This document shows, piece after piece, positions 11,889-23,589 of a stretch of DNA of 64,000 nucleotides. The notes beneath the pieces are model-generated. The model saw only the letters and a program-made list of their open reading frames with translations. It had not been told where the DNA came from and searched no databases. This stretch comes from Plazaster borealis. Its lineage: Eukaryota; Echinodermata; Asteroidea; Forcipulatida; Labidiasteridae. The translations under genes were made by a program, and so were the position numbers. The stretch is taken from NCBI GenBank assembly GCA_021014325.1, contig CM037462.1, positions 18,620,135-18,684,134 of the forward strand, in the 5' to 3' direction. The stretch's first letter is position 1, and each line of letters starts with the position of its first letter.

Positions 11889-12263
11889 TTAAAGGCACTG
11901 AACACGTTTGGTAATTGTCAAAGACCAGTGTTCTCACTTGGTGTATCCCAACATATGCATAAAATAACAAGCCTGTGAAAATTTGGGCTCAATTGGTCAT
12001 CGAAGTTGCAAGAAAATTATGAAAGAAAAAACACCCTTGTTGTACAAATTTGTGTGCTTTCAGATAGGAATAAAAACTTCTTGCAAGAACTTTTTATTAT
12101 TTTAGTGAGAAATTACCTCTTTCTCAAAAAACTACGTTACTTCAGAGGGAGTCGTTTCCTACAATGTTTTATACTATCAACAGCTCTCCGTTGCTTGTTA
12201 CCAAGTAAGTTTTTATGCTAATATTTGTTTTGAGTCATTACCAAACGTGTACGATACCTTTAA
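11889..12263 (+). mobile_element. TTAA MITE, family A (A3)
   Basis: TTAA at both ends (11889 and 12260), left end TTAAAGGCACTGAACACG, right end CCAAACGTGTACGATACC. Very similar to A2 throughout, including the one-mismatch centre AACTTCTTGCAAGAACTT. Noncoding. Confidence 0.94.
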
Positions 12264-12388
12264 CAATGATGTAAAATATAAAGGGATGCAGGAAATTACT
12301 AAAATTATGCTGATGCTTGCGAAGAAGTGCAGTCCAACATGGTCTCGTGATTTACTTTGGGTTTTTTATATACTGAAGGTCACGCAAT

Positions 12389-12612
12389 TACACTCTTAAA
12401 AAACTCCCGGGTCAGATTTGACTAGGGTCCCAGGGGACCGTGCCCCCATTCCTGGGTCAGGCTGACCCGGCAACTGGTTATCCAAAATGGCTTTAAGCTT
12501 CGACTCTGCATCAGTTTAACCCATCACGGGGTCATTTTGACACAGTGTCCGGGGTCAGACTGACCCAGAAATGGGTCAGGCCCCCTGGGACACGGAAGTT
12601 TTTAGAGTGTAT
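12389..12612 (+). mobile_element. TA-flanked MITE with GGGTCA/TGACCC arms, family B (B1)
   Basis: Starts TACACTCTTAAAAAACTCCC and ends AGTTTTTAGAGTGTA. The interior consists of alternating GGGTCAG and CTGACCC words around TTCTGCATCAGTTTAACCC, giving a foldback structure. Two relatives are B2 and B3. Noncoding. Confidence 0.88.
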
Positions 12613-14040
12613 AGGTTCGTTTTGGCGGTCGAAATCAAAACCAGTTTGGGTTGTTGCCACTGCATGGGACCAAACCAGGATTTTGTTCTGGCCGCCAAAA
12701 CACAATCTATACATTTCAGGTACTGATCTTGCAAACTAAAGATAATGATACGTCATGATTCGTTCTTGGAGGGCAGTTCTATCCTGTAGCTTACACACCG
12801 TCATCCAACCAACCTGTCGAGATTGCATCAACTTCGGCTTCCATGTTTCACGTTTTGCCAGGGATTGTGTGCACACGATACGGGTGCAAATCTCAAATTT
12901 GAAGAATCGAAATATTATAAATAGTCGCGTGTTGCAGAGCTGCCAGCATGTGCATCTTGCAAGGGAGATTTTGTACAACAATCAGGGAGATATTTAGAGT
13001 TACATTCAACATAATAGGGAACAAGTTTCCACAACCAGGGAGACTCTCAAATTTGTTCATCAGAACATGGACAAATTTGGGGTGGTTTTTTTAGGGAACT
13101 TTCTGCGGAATCAGTGAGGGTTGCCAGCTCTGGCGTTGGTGGAAAGTTTCTCGCACATGGCAGTGCCATAAACGGATTTCTCGGGATAATCGGAACTGGT
13201 TCACGAAAGTAAAGCTGTGGGAATACACACAATCGTTCATTAGTTTGATTTTGCCCGATTATTCCTAATCACTTGTCAAGTTCCCTTGACCAAAACTGTT
13301 TAACATTGTTACCGTGCCCATACAATTACCTTGCAGGATGTTTTTATTCTCAATATTCATAGTGCTTTTCACATTTTAATTCTCTCTTTTACCAAGTTTG
13401 TATTTTAAAATGCACATTATGAGATTTTATAGTTTTAATTAGCTCTTATATTTTTATACTGTAAGCCATGTTTTATTAATGTTCATAATGTCATTTATGT
13501 TGTCTGTTTCTTAAATTGTGCCATCAGGAGATTAACTTGAAAGTAATTTAGTTTACTTTTTTGGAAATCCATCAGGGGTGCTACTTTTTTGTTTTTCTCC
13601 GATGTGTGTATATATGTTTTCTTCATCGTTCTTATTTTTGTACTTTGCATTTTTACCTGTGGAATTAATAAATGAAATGAAATGAAAATGCGTTTAATGT
13701 TATCATATTAATAAGCTACAAGAAGGGTTGACATTGTTTTTATGATGATGATCTTATAGACAACAGAAATCATCCTGAACAACTTTCAATTGACTTGGTT
13801 CGGTTCTATCCTTTCACTAAATGACTATTGAAGTCCACTGCGGAAACATTCTGTACGTTTGACGTTTATACCAGTGGTGAGGGCGCGTTTTTAAATAGAC
13901 AACATGTTAGCAATTTTCAATCCAGATTGAAGCGTTTATTACGATGACAACAAAATCCCTTCCAAAATTAAGTTTGACTTTAAAACAACGGTCCGGAAAC
14001 TATTTTCAAAAAACGATGCCAATCAAAGTTTCAACATTTA
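12613..14040. other. Noncoding stretch with a probable LINE 3' end
   Basis: 13300-13690 is AT-rich and ends in TAATAAATGAAATGAAATG, a polyadenylation-like word followed by a short (AAATG)n tail at about 13668-13690. That layout is typical of non-LTR retrotransposon 3' ends. No reverse-transcriptase frame is present, so at most the 3' tail remains. The rest of the stretch shows no gene. Confidence 0.45.
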
Positions 14041-14400
14041 CGTTTGGTAGTTGTCAAAGACCAGTGTTCTCACTTGGTGTATCTCAACATATGCATAAAA
14101 TAACAAGCCTGTGAAAAATTGGGCTCAATTGGTCATCGAAGTTGCAAGAAAATGATGAAAGAAAAAACACTGTTGTTGCACAAATTTGTGTGCTTTCAGA
14201 TAGGAATAAAAGGCTCCAGGCCTGAAGTCTTTTATTATTTTAGTGAGAAATTACCTCTTTCTCAAAAACTACGTTACTTCAGAGGGAGTCGTTTCTCACA
14301 ATGTTTTATACTATCAACAGCTCTCCGTTGCTCGTTACCAAGTCAGTTTTTATGCTAATATATATTTTGAGTAATTACCAAACGTGTACAGTGCCTTTAA
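14041..14400 (+). mobile_element. TTAA MITE, family A, left terminus lost (A4)
   Basis: Homology begins in mid terminal repeat at ACGTTTGGTAGTTGTC; the expected TTAAAGGCACTGAAC is missing. The right end is intact, ending GTACAGTGCCTTTAA at 14400. The centre is an imperfect GGCTCCAGGCCTGAAGTC palindrome, different from the ACTTCTTGCAAG centre of A2 and A3. Confidence 0.88.
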
Positions 14401-14671
14401 ATACTGTAAATTAAACGCTAACCATAAAAAGGGTTAAAATATCTCTCTTTTTCTTCACCGTACCGCGGTGGCTGATGTGTGACTCCACATACGGTTGGTT
14501 TGACCCTTAAATACAGGAATGCGTTGACACAGCGCAGCACAACCATTTACGGTACATTTTACGAGAAATTGTTTGTAGTCGGGATGCGACAAGGATTTGG
14601 ACATCTCAGCCGAACAAAATACCTGATGGAAAATATTGAGCAGATGTTTAAAGGTCTTAATGCCTCGAACT

Positions 14672-15232
14672 TGGCCCAATTTCATAGAGCTGCTTAAAGG
14701 CATCGTACACGTTTGGTAATTGTCAAAGATCAGTGTTCTCATTTGGTGTATCCCAACATGCATAAAATAACAAGCCTGTGAAAATTTGGGCTCAATTGGT
14801 CATCGAAGTTGCGAGAAAATGATGAAAGAAAAAACACCCTTGTTGTACAAATTTGTGTGCTTTCAGATAGGAATAAAAACTTCTTGCAATTTTTATTTAT
14901 TATTTTAGTGAGAAATTACCTCTTTCTCAAAAACTACGTTACTTCAGAGGTAGTCGTTTCTCACAATGTTTTATACTATCAACAGCTCTCTGTTGCTCGT
15001 TACCAAGTCAGTTTTTATGCTAATATATATTTTGAGTAATTACCAAACGTGTACAGTGCCTTTAAGCACAAAAAGTAGCTATAAGCACAAAACATTTCTG
15101 GAATAAGGTAACCAGCCAAAACACTGTTCCGTATGTACCGTCTATGGCTGGGTTTCCTGCTAATTCTTTTTGCTTAGCAACAAAAAAACTAAGCAAATAT
15201 TTGTGCTTAAGCAGCTCAATGAAATTGGGCCC
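14672..15232 (+). mobile_element. GGGCCC-type MITE, family F, interrupted by A5 (F1)
   Basis: Left end GGCCCAATTTCATAGAGC at 14673, right end GCTCAATGAAATTGGGCCC at 15232. The terminal inverted repeats are about 29 bases. The interior words AAGCACAAAAAGTAGCT and GGTAACCAGCC match F2-F5. The copy is split at its GCTTAAGCAC word by A5; removing A5 and one TTAA restores continuity with F2. Noncoding. Confidence 0.9.
14694..15065 (+). mobile_element. TTAA MITE, family A, nested in F1 (A5)
   Basis: TTAA at 14694-14697 and 15062-15065, left end TTAAAGGCATCGTACACG, right end GTACAGTGCCTTTAA. The interior is family A, but the central palindrome is damaged (ACTTCTTGCAATTTTTAT), leaving only the left half. 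The host element has a single TTAA at this point in its intact relatives. Confidence 0.95.
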
Positions 15233-15839
15233 TGTTCGTAAAGCACGTGACTTATGTTTCTGTTGGGGGGGAGATGAATGGAATTAAACGGACGTTTGAA
15301 AAAGAGCCGAGTGGTTCATCCTCTTCATCGTTTGATTGAGGTGAAAAGAAGACATTTTGAAGACTCTGAGCTCCAGTTCTTGAAGATAACGCCTCTGGAG
15401 TGTTAATTATTTCAAGGTTTTGGGTGACGGAATAAAGAGGGTGATTTTTTTTTTAAAGGGGTGGGGTGTTGATAAGACCTTTTTATCTCCCAGAAACAAG
15501 AAGGGAATCAAAGTCACAACCTCGCCTCTATGGAGAGGGCCTTGTAATTTTAGTGGAGTAAAAATAAGTTGTCACTGTCCAAAATATGTCACTCAGTACT
15601 ACGACACTGACGAAAGATGTCAACAGTCATTGTTGCAATGACAATAGCTGCCAATGGTTGAACCACACACACTCGGTAAATTGAGGACTTCATCTTTGTT
15701 CTTCAATTGTGTGGACATTTTTTTTCAGCGACGTCCTCATTTGGTTTTGTTCACAAAATCGAACCGAGCATGTCCTCGGTCTGTCCACACGCAAGACTTT
15801 TCATTGAACTTGAACGCACAAGTTGATTCCCAGGCAGTA
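15233..15839. other. Unique noncoding spacer
   Basis: Short frames of 73 and 87 codons lack domains. Nothing else is visible. Confidence 0.5.
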
Positions 15840-16234
15840 TTAAAGGGATTGCATACGTTTGGTAATTGGAACCAACTGTTTGTTTCAATCCTATATAGTT
15901 GTAGATATATACCATAAAACTAACCTGTGAAAATTTCATTTCAAAAGGTGGTAGCTTTTTTGAGATATTGCCGAAAATCTCGAGCGGTTATGTCCATGCA
16001 GGAAAAATAATCTGCAATTGGAATACACAATCTGAGAAGCGTTACTGTAGTAACGCTTCTCAGATTCAAATTTTTGGGGATAAAAAGTGATACATTTTCC
16101 ATAACCGCAGTACTTCGAAGTGAACAGTTTCTCAATATGCATGATACTATCCAAAGCTGCTGTACTTCTGACCAAGTAAGTTTTTGTTGCCATTAATTTT
16201 CAGGGTCATTACCAAACGTATTCAGACCCTTTAA
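15840..16234 (+). mobile_element. TTAA MITE, family D, complete (D2)
   Basis: Left end TTAAAGGGATTGCATACG, right end CGTATTCAGACCCTTTAA, both with TTAA. The centre has two perfectly complementary 18-base arms, 16029-16046 and 16049-16066, separated by GT. The interior words CATAAAACTAACCTGTG, TGTCCATGCAGG and GTACTTCTGACCAAG are family features. The termini match TTAAAGGRR, which I recall as the signature of Xenopus T2 (Kolobok superfamily) elements. Confidence 0.93.
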
Positions 16235-16261
16235 ACATGCATGAAGCAACATGTTTTGTTT

Positions 16262-16556
16262 ATATAGCCAGTACTCTACACTATCTCGATTCAAAGATAG
16301 TAGGCACATCAGAACCAGAAGTTTTTGCAAAGAATTCACCGAAACTATACACACTTTTTCATTCATATAAAGTTAGCCAGCGGCAGAAGCATCACAAAGA
16401 AAAAAAACCTATGCCGTACCTTAGTTTGATTCTTAGAGACTGTAAACACACCGGTATTAACACAATACCCTAGATTAATTAATAGGAAATACAGTAGCAA
16501 GTTACAAGCGCTGTACCATACCTTGATTCATAGAGATTACGCATACCAGTGGCAGG
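16262..16556 (+). repeat. Three decayed monomers related to the 1-1133 satellite
   Basis: Around 16289, 16428 and 16525 the words GATTCAAAG, GATTCTTAGAG and GATTCATAGAG are preceded by TACACTATCTC, CGTACCTTAGTTT and TGTACCATACCTT. They are followed by A/G-rich GTA..CA words and ACCAG, in the same order as the satellite unit. The third copy aligns over roughly 45 bases with few mismatches. Spacing is 139 and 97 bases, so the region is not a clean array. I judge it a relic of the same satellite. Confidence 0.6.
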
Positions 16557-17185
16557 TTAGACGATATTATCCATGCTGTTCATTTCCTTTCAACAAGCAT
16601 ATACACTCGTAAAGAAAGAGAGCTCTTCAAAATTAATCAAACAAAGACTTCCTTCAAGTTGTCAGTCTACCAAGTACCAGTATATTAATTTCTCGTCTAA
16701 TCCATTTCATTTCCATAAAATATTGTTTACAATCGTAGAGGACTGTTGTCTGGCAAAACCTTCTCAATTAATAAAACAAAAATCCAATTGTTTTATTCAT
16801 GAGGTTTTTATTCCATCTAAATACACGTCCTGTTTTTGAAGGTAATCACCTTTAAAAACTGCCCCCGTTTTATTAGATTGTTTGTTAATTTGATTGTTGT
16901 CTGTAGTTATTCCTTTACCCGTACCATCCTTAGGTAGGATATTAATGGTTATCTGGTTATAATTGTATTTTGTTCGTCTCTTTACATGAGCATCATGCCA
17001 ATCAAATGATTGTTGTTGGACGAAGAAAATATTGGTTATACAAATTGGGAATGAAACAATGCTGTTGCGATAAGGTAAATTTGTTATAAAATTGCAAACA
17101 GATATGATATTCTTCCTGCATAAAGTTTGATTTCCGATTTAGTGGCCCTCAGAAAAATCAGCAAAATTGTTAATTCAATAGCCTG
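16557..17185. other. Noncoding AT-rich stretch
   Basis: An 88-codon frame at 16573-16839 has no recognisable features. Nothing else is seen. Confidence 0.5.
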
Positions 17186-17527
17186 AAAACAAATATTAAC
17201 ATAAAAACTTACTTGGTAACAAGCAACGGAGAGCTGTTGATAGTATAAAACATTGTAGGAAACGACTCCCTCTGAAGTAACGTAGTTTTTGAGAAAGAGG
17301 TAATTTCTCACTAAAATAATAAAAACTTCTTGCAAGAAGTTTTTAGTCCTATCTGAAAGCACACAAATTTGTACAACAAGGGTGTTTTTTCTTTCATCAT
17401 TTTCTTGCAACTTCGATGACCAATTGAGCCCAAATTTTCACAGGCTTGTTATTTTATGCATATGTTGGGATACATCAAGTGAGAACACTGGTCTTTGACA
17501 ATTTCCAAACGTGTTCAATGCCTTTAA
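17186..17527 (-). mobile_element. TTAA MITE, family A, one end missing (A6)
   Basis: The right end is intact (minus-strand terminus with TTAA at 17524-17527). The left end stops inside the terminal repeat at AACAAATATTAAC. The centre is a perfect 24-base palindrome at 17321-17344 built around CTTCTTGCAAGAAG, the longest of the ACTTCTTGC type here. Noncoding. Confidence 0.9.
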
Positions 17528-18334
17528 TTAATAGCCTGAACGTCTTTTAAAGACTAATACCATAATGTACATGTAGGTCAGCAAGATTGTCCTATTTTTT
17601 TCCCCCAAGGGCCAAGTATGCCTGTTTGAAACTGATGATTTTGGTTTTAAGAACTTGCTTGAAATTAAAGAGCTACAAAACTCTAGCTCTGGAAAACATT
17701 CGTTGTTGTTTGTTTTTCTCTTTCTTCGACTCTACTGCGAGGTGCAACGTGATTTGTCCACACATAAGCATTAAGCGTTAACGGCCATTGGCAAGGCGTC
17801 GCATCCCTTCAACCAAGGCCGGAATCCTCGTAGCGTTCCAAGCCGTTTCCTGCTCTGTCGAGCGTACGCTAACTGACAGTCGTTTTAGAACTCTCGTTTC
17901 TTTCAGAAACAACTTCTCCAAACCCTTCCCACTTACGATGGAGAGAATTTATAATAAAAAACAGCAAGTATTTGGGAGATTCTTCCCCCCTAAAAAGAGA
18001 TGAAGTGCAATTGAAGAAAATGTCACACCGTTGTTTACCAAGCTGAAAAAATAACAAGAGTTCGCGAGGAATGTGGCGTGAGAAAGGGGCGAGAGATGTA
18101 TTAGAAGTGCCGGATGTAATTTGGCGGGAACAATTTAAAGTAAATTCCGGTCGCTAAGTCATTAACCGTTCGTGCTGAAACGAGTCGGGGTCGCTACTCA
18201 CTCAGGGTTTCCCACACTTGGAATGAGTTTAGTGCTTCCTATAAGAGACTGGCTTACGGCAATGGTTTGAGAACATAATACACACATTCTTTGACTGTTT
18301 GGATTCAGAGAAAACCATTATGTATATCAGACCA
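17528..18334. other. Noncoding, partly GC-richer block
   Basis: 17760-18250 is less AT-rich than the flanks and carries an E2F-like word TTTGGCGGGAAC at 18120-18131. No coding frame is convincing. It could be regulatory. Confidence 0.4.
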
Positions 18335-18700
18335 CACTCTAAAAAACCCTAGGGTAAGAATTGACCCAGAATTGACCGGGATCTGACCTGTTTCCGGGTC
18401 AAGCTATCCCGGAAAGTGGTTAACAATTGGGATGTTAACTCGGATTCTGCGTGAGTTTGACCTACCTCTGTCTGGGTCATTTTGACACAGATTCCGGGTC
18501 ATTCTGGCCTAGAAACGGGTCACGGAACCCGGGTCAACTCCGACCCGGAACCCGGGTCAACTCCGACCCGGAACCCGGGTCAACTCCGACCCGGAACCCG
18601 GGTTAACTCCGACCCGGAACCCGGGTCAACTCCGACCCGGAACCCGGGTCAACTCCGACCCGGAACCCCGGTCAACTCAAACCGGGAGTTTTTAGAGTGT
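18335..18700 (+). mobile_element. Family B MITE with internal 23 bp tandem expansion (B2)
   Basis: Starts CACTCTAAAAAACCC and ends GAGTTTTTAGAGTG. The left two thirds aligns with B1, including GTTAACTCGGATTCTGCG and TTTGACACAG. The right part has expanded into about seven copies of a 23-base unit at 18528-18685 whose landmarks are CCCGGGTCAACTCC and GACCCGGAA. The left flank lacks the expected T of TA. Confidence 0.9.
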
Positions 18701-18843
18701 ACTGAAATCGGTACTGATGTTTTCAGGAAAACAATACCGGTAAGGTTGGGGCTATATTTGCACCATGCAGTACGTTTTGTTTTCAAACTGATTTAACTTT
18801 AATATTCATTGAATTGTATGTGTTAGTTTTCATTTATTTGTCT

Positions 18844-18844
18844 T

Positions 18845-18885
<41 letters not shown>

Positions 18886-18902
18886 GCTGTTGTTGTTTTG
18901 TT
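18844..18902. repeat. (TTG)n microsatellite
   Basis: About 19 copies of TTG with a single CTG interruption. It could read as a poly-Q frame on the minus strand, but nothing gene-like surrounds it. Confidence 0.97.
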
Positions 18903-19828
18903 GCTGTTTATTCCCAATTATTGACTAAAACCAATACATTATTGGGGAATGCGTTAATTCTACCTGAAATAGTAAAATTTTAGACGACACTTCAAAAACA
19001 ATGGTATTTCAATCTGATAACAAATATTACCAATGAATAATGAACTATCAGGTATAGTTTTTGCTATGTAAGAGGTTTCTTTTAATTTAAAAAAACGGGT
19101 ATATTTTTGTAAATAGCTCGTTCAAAGCTCAATAAAAATGAAGTTCCAGTCATGCGACACGACCGGATTTACCTGCCAATCTAGTCATACACAATTTTAA
19201 TTACAAGTTTATGTACTTTCAAAATCGCTCAATGCTTCTGAATAATGTGTGGGTTTCCAGGCCGCGATGGGTTATTATGGGTATTCAACACGTATTGTCT
19301 TTACTGCCCATGCGCCGTCATGCGTGAAATTTGGAAGATGTCGCGAGCACTCAATCAACACTGTCAATGTCATGGAACTTTGAGCTTTAATTGTGTTTTT
19401 CTTCGCTGACAGGCTGCTTTTAACTTCTGCCAGAAACCTTTGGCCAATTTTGTTGCTCTAGTCAAACGACTGTGTTACCTCCTTTTTGTTTGGTCAGGGC
19501 AGGGGAGCAGAAAACGTCTCCTCGATCAGGTTTTGGGCGGTCAGAAGGCTGGCTTAGTTAAAAGCCCAGGGTAGATTCTGTCTGCACATCGGGTTGTCGA
19601 TTCGATAGTGTTCCTTTCAGCCAATCACAGCACAAACAGAGATCGTGTACGTTATCGGTGCACATCAGCGCCAAAACTTGCCAAGCAGAAAATATTGCCG
19701 GAGAAAATTATCCTCTGAGCCGAACATTAGCAGGGATCCAGCCACGAGCAGTGTCGGTGCATGCTGTTTTGGCTGGTAACCCAATTCCTAATAAGAAAGG
19801 TATTCCAGTGCCCAGCAAACGTTTGTGC
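18903..19828. other. Noncoding stretch
   Basis: Mostly AT-rich. 19480-19660 is GC-richer and contains a CCAAT word (CAGCCAATCACAG near 19618). A 70-codon frame at 19658 runs into D3. No gene is supported. Confidence 0.45.
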
Positions 19829-20153
19829 TTAAAGGGAAGGTATACGTTTGGTAATCACTCTGAAAATTAATGGCAAAACAAACTTACTTCGTTAGAAGTA
19901 CAGTAGCTTTCGATAGTATAAAACATTTTTTAGAAACATTTCACTTCGAAATAATGTGGTTATAGAAAAAGACATCAGTTTTTATCCCCCCAAATTTGAA
20001 TCTGAGAAACGCTACTGTCAGATACGTTTCTCAGATTGTGAACCTTTTGAAATGAAATTTTCACAGGTTAGTTTTATTATATATGCATCTACATTCATAT
20101 ATGATTAAAACAACCGAACGGTTCCAAAAACCAAAAGTACACCTTCCCTTTAA
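19829..20153 (-). mobile_element. TTAA MITE, family D, divergent subfamily (D3)
   Basis: Ends TTAAAGGGAAGGTATACG and GTACACCTTCCCTTTAA with TTAA at 19829 and 20150. The centre has arms AATCTGAGAAACG and CGTTTCTCAGATT. Compared with D2 it is shorter and oriented oppositely. The termini match TTAAAGGRR. Confidence 0.88.
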
Positions 20154-20185
20154 AGAATTTGAGGAATTGGTCAATGTGTGTTTTG

Positions 20186-20360
20186 GGGCCCGATTGCACA
20201 TAAAGCTGCTTTAGCACATAACTTACAGCCAAGTACAAAACGATTACCACAAATGGTTTTTTCCCGCCAAAACATTACCGTCCGTTATGTGTACGGTTTG
20301 TTACTAACCTATACCTATTCCTGCTTACTATTTTCCAGTGCTGAAATCTGTTAAGGAATA
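20186..20360. other. Decayed family F-like segment with E2F-type site
   Basis: Starts GGGGCCCGATTGCACATAAAG, a degraded F-like terminus. A minus-strand TTTGGCGGGAAA word sits at 20260-20271. The repeat assignment is weak; the motif match is exact. Confidence 0.35.
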
Positions 20361-20366
20361 ACTCGT

Positions 20367-20535
20367 GGGCCCAATTTCATAGAGCTGCTTAAGCACAACA
20401 AAAATTACCATGCAGAATAAGGTTACCAGCCAAATGTCACGTGTACAAATTATGACTGGTATCATGCTCATTTCTGCTAAGCAGAACATTCTTAAGCAGT
20501 ATTTTCTGCTTAAGCAGCTCTATGAAATTTGGCCC
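20367..20535. mobile_element. Family F MITE, intact (F2)
   Basis: Ends GGGCCCAATTTCATAGAGC and GCTCTATGAAATTTGGCCC. The arms are complementary for about 29 bases, ending in TGCTTAAGCA-type words. The interior GGTTACCAGCC and GACTGGTATC are family landmarks. It provides the uninterrupted reference for the A5 insertion in F1. Confidence 0.93.
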
Positions 20536-22465
20536 TGTTTGCCAGCTCTGTGAAATATTCTCATGGTGGCGTGACGCAGACGCGTTTGTGCGTCTGCCTA
20601 TAGGCCTATACTGCACAATATATTACAGGGCGTTTGCCAACCAAGAGTGTCTGTACGCATGCGTGAATGTACTGAGCATTTTTTTTTTTCATGAGAAGGG
20701 CTTTATCTTTACATGAAATTTAACTCCCAAATATGGAAACCATGGACAGTAACCAAATGTGACGTCAGTGCCAGTGGTCTACGTGGGAACTCACATGACG
20801 TAGGCCTATACCCAAATTGCATATTTTTGTTGTGACTCCGAAGGATTTGCTGATGGGAAACTGTTTGCAAGTTCGAAAGCTGCTGAATTTTGAGAATTCG
20901 AATTCACAAGCAAAGACCTGTTGACAATACTAAGTACATCGTCTACTCTTAGTGACAATCATAGTGTTTTGCGTTATGAACATACTGCGATAAAACCGAC
21001 GCTGAAATGAGAATAAGAAAGATTAAGTTAATACATAAAGAAACCTTTGAATAAAACAGAAAATAACACATGGTAAATATTTAATAGTGACTATATTCGC
21101 CGTCTTCTCTACACAGGTACATCACGGGTCACAGTTGGTCTTTGGGGGTCACTTGGTTGATTACCAGGGAGGTTCAAATTAAAATAAATAAATAAACAAA
21201 CAAACAAACATCACAGTAAAATTGAAGCAAAATATCAGCATTAAGTTTTATTTTTCGAACAATTTAATATAAAGCAAATCAAATCAAAATTGGATTAAAT
21301 AGATTGGGAAATTATCCAAAAGCAAGATAAGGAAATCGTTTACAACTAAATTGAAATTCAATTCAGGCAACTACAGAAAATAATTCAGCGTAATTTAACA
21401 CAAACCGGACACTAAGTTGAATTAAACTAAAGAAAATCAGTTGGATGGGCCAATTACAACGGCATACAGCCAGAGAGAAAAAACCCCGATGACTAATGAA
21501 TATGTAAATGCTGACTATATTGATATGCAAATTAGACGATGTGTTGGCAGTAAAGCGTGCATACTGCCCCCGGGGGCAAACTCGGTGTGTGCTGAGCAAG
21601 CAGAGCGCGTTGTTTTGAAATATGGCTCCTCGAAAAATATTAATAGTATTTTCCTCCTTTTTTTTCTTTCTCCCTCTCTCTCAACCCCCCCCCCCTACAA
21701 TTATGATTTGATGGATGACTATTAGTTTGGGATATTTCATCGTCACTCACTTACCATCCATCCCCAACAGTCGATCATCCAACAACACACCAGTCTAGTC
21801 GTTGATTGATGAATAGTTAAACGAGTGCTTCAATAACGTCCGCGACCCCCCCCCCCCAACACCAACTTGTAAATCATTAGCCACTCCCCCATAACTGAAT
21901 CGTCCCAAATTAATGTTATTCACTTCCGTGAGTAAAACTTGAAGAAAAAAAAACATTTAGTGAATGGGTTGATTGATTTAACCATAGGTTAAATAAACTT
22001 TTATTATAGAACACACTTTAAAACACATTTGAACACATTTTTTAACACATTTTTAACACATTTATTTACAAATTTTGAAGACAAAAATGTGAACCATAAA
22101 CTCACATTACACGGCACAATGTTCGACCTGCCCTTCAACCCCAACCCGTCCTTAAAAATATAAATGAATGATAATATAATTTATAAAAAGAAAATTCATT
22201 TTGATTCCTCAATCAAGATTATAGCATTTTCTAAATGCAATAGGAATAGTCTTTAAATGTATCCCCCACACAGGGTTTTTATACATAATTTTTACAATTT
22301 AGACTCGCTGAATCTTTTTAGAAATGTCACAATGTTCCAATAATAAGTTTCATTGTGTTCAGCTTTTACATTGCATATCCCCATCTTCTTATCTCGTTTT
22401 TTATTTCCGATGTTTCGCTCTTATGGGAGCATTGGCCACAAGAACATACGAAAACTGACGCGTCT
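20536..22465. other. Noncoding AT-rich stretch
   Basis: Has a purine/AT-rich part at 21180-21450, C runs at 21687 and 21847, and a repeated AACACATTT word at 22008-22062. Overlapping frames of 78 and 94 codons on opposite strands at 21363-21725 have no domains. No gene is supported. Confidence 0.5.
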
Positions 22466-22843
22466 TTAAAGGCAGGGTATACTTTTGGTAATTGTCAAAG
22501 ACCAGTATCCTCACTTGGTGCATCCCAACATATGCATAAAATTAAAAACCTGTGAAAATTTAGGCTCAATTGGTCATCGAAGTTGCAAAAAAACAGTGAA
22601 AGAAAAAACACCCTTAATATTGCAAAGAATTGTGTGCTTTGAGATGCCTGAGAAAGGCTGAAGCCTTTCTCATATTCAAATTTGTGGGTGAAAATTACCT
22701 CCTTCTCCAAAACTACATTATTTCAAGGGGGTCGTTTCTAACAATGTTTTATAATACAAACAGCTCTCCAGTGCTCCTTACCAAGTCAGTTTATAAGGTC
22801 ATTAATTGTTGGAATAATTACCAAAGGTATACCGTCCCTTTAA
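22466..22843 (+). mobile_element. TTAA MITE, family A7 subfamily
   Basis: Ends TTAAAGGCAGGGTATAC and GGTATACCGTCCCTTTAA. The left half is typical family A (CAAAGACCAGTATCCTCAC, CTCAATTGGTCATCG). The centre is a hairpin with perfect 11-base arms TGAGAAAGGCT and AGCCTTTCTCA around GA at 22649-22672, unrelated to the ACTTCTTGC centre of other copies. Noncoding. Confidence 0.92.
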
Positions 22844-23589
22844 AGATTTTCATAGTTTCCTAACCTTTTGGTGCTTTTACGTAGCACCTTATTCATTTCC
22901 TAGAACATGAAGAAATGTCGGTGCAGACCTCTGGCATTAATTTGAGGTTGTTCAGCCCGCGGATGCAACCTCTCAAAAGGTTCCAGATGTTCGCAGAAAG
23001 AAAGCAATGGGAACTCTAAAGTTAACACTGAGCCACCGATACATTCTTGAAAAACAAACTACAGGTTGGGACAGACTTATATACTTGAAACTTAATGAGG
23101 GATAGGGGAGAGAAGGTTTGGATGTCAAACATCTCCATTGCAGTCCGGAATTTACCCCCAGACTGTGCTGTAAAGATACCCCCAATATCTTTGCATGAGA
23201 AAAAAGACTGCTTTTTTCTTCGGAGGTAGAACTTATACCCTTATCGCACTTTTGTGTAATGCTGATGCTACCATTATCGAATACGAGAGGACTACCCCCA
23301 CAATAATTAAAATAAAACCCAAGATGGACTCTAGATTGCATTTCTGCGTGAGTTAGGCTGAAAATAGTGCAGGGCAATCCGTCACTCAGACAGCAAGAAC
23401 GGGAAGGTTCCAGACAAGAAGGGGCTGGGTTTGGGGGGAAGAGGAGTAAATTCCCCCCGAAGCTAAACGAATGAGGTTATCTCGGCCCGAAAAGTAGGTT
23501 AAGAAATGCCAATGTCGTGATGAGTATCTCAACAACAATACTCTCTAACCCCCTTGAGTGTAATGTGAAATAACGTCCGGCTATTCGTT
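22844..23589. other. Noncoding stretch with one longer open frame
   Basis: The minus-strand frame 22973-23377 (134 codons) begins at a non-canonical codon or in the middle of an exon. I recognise no domain, signal peptide or repeated motif in it. A chance frame is most likely. Confidence 0.35.
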
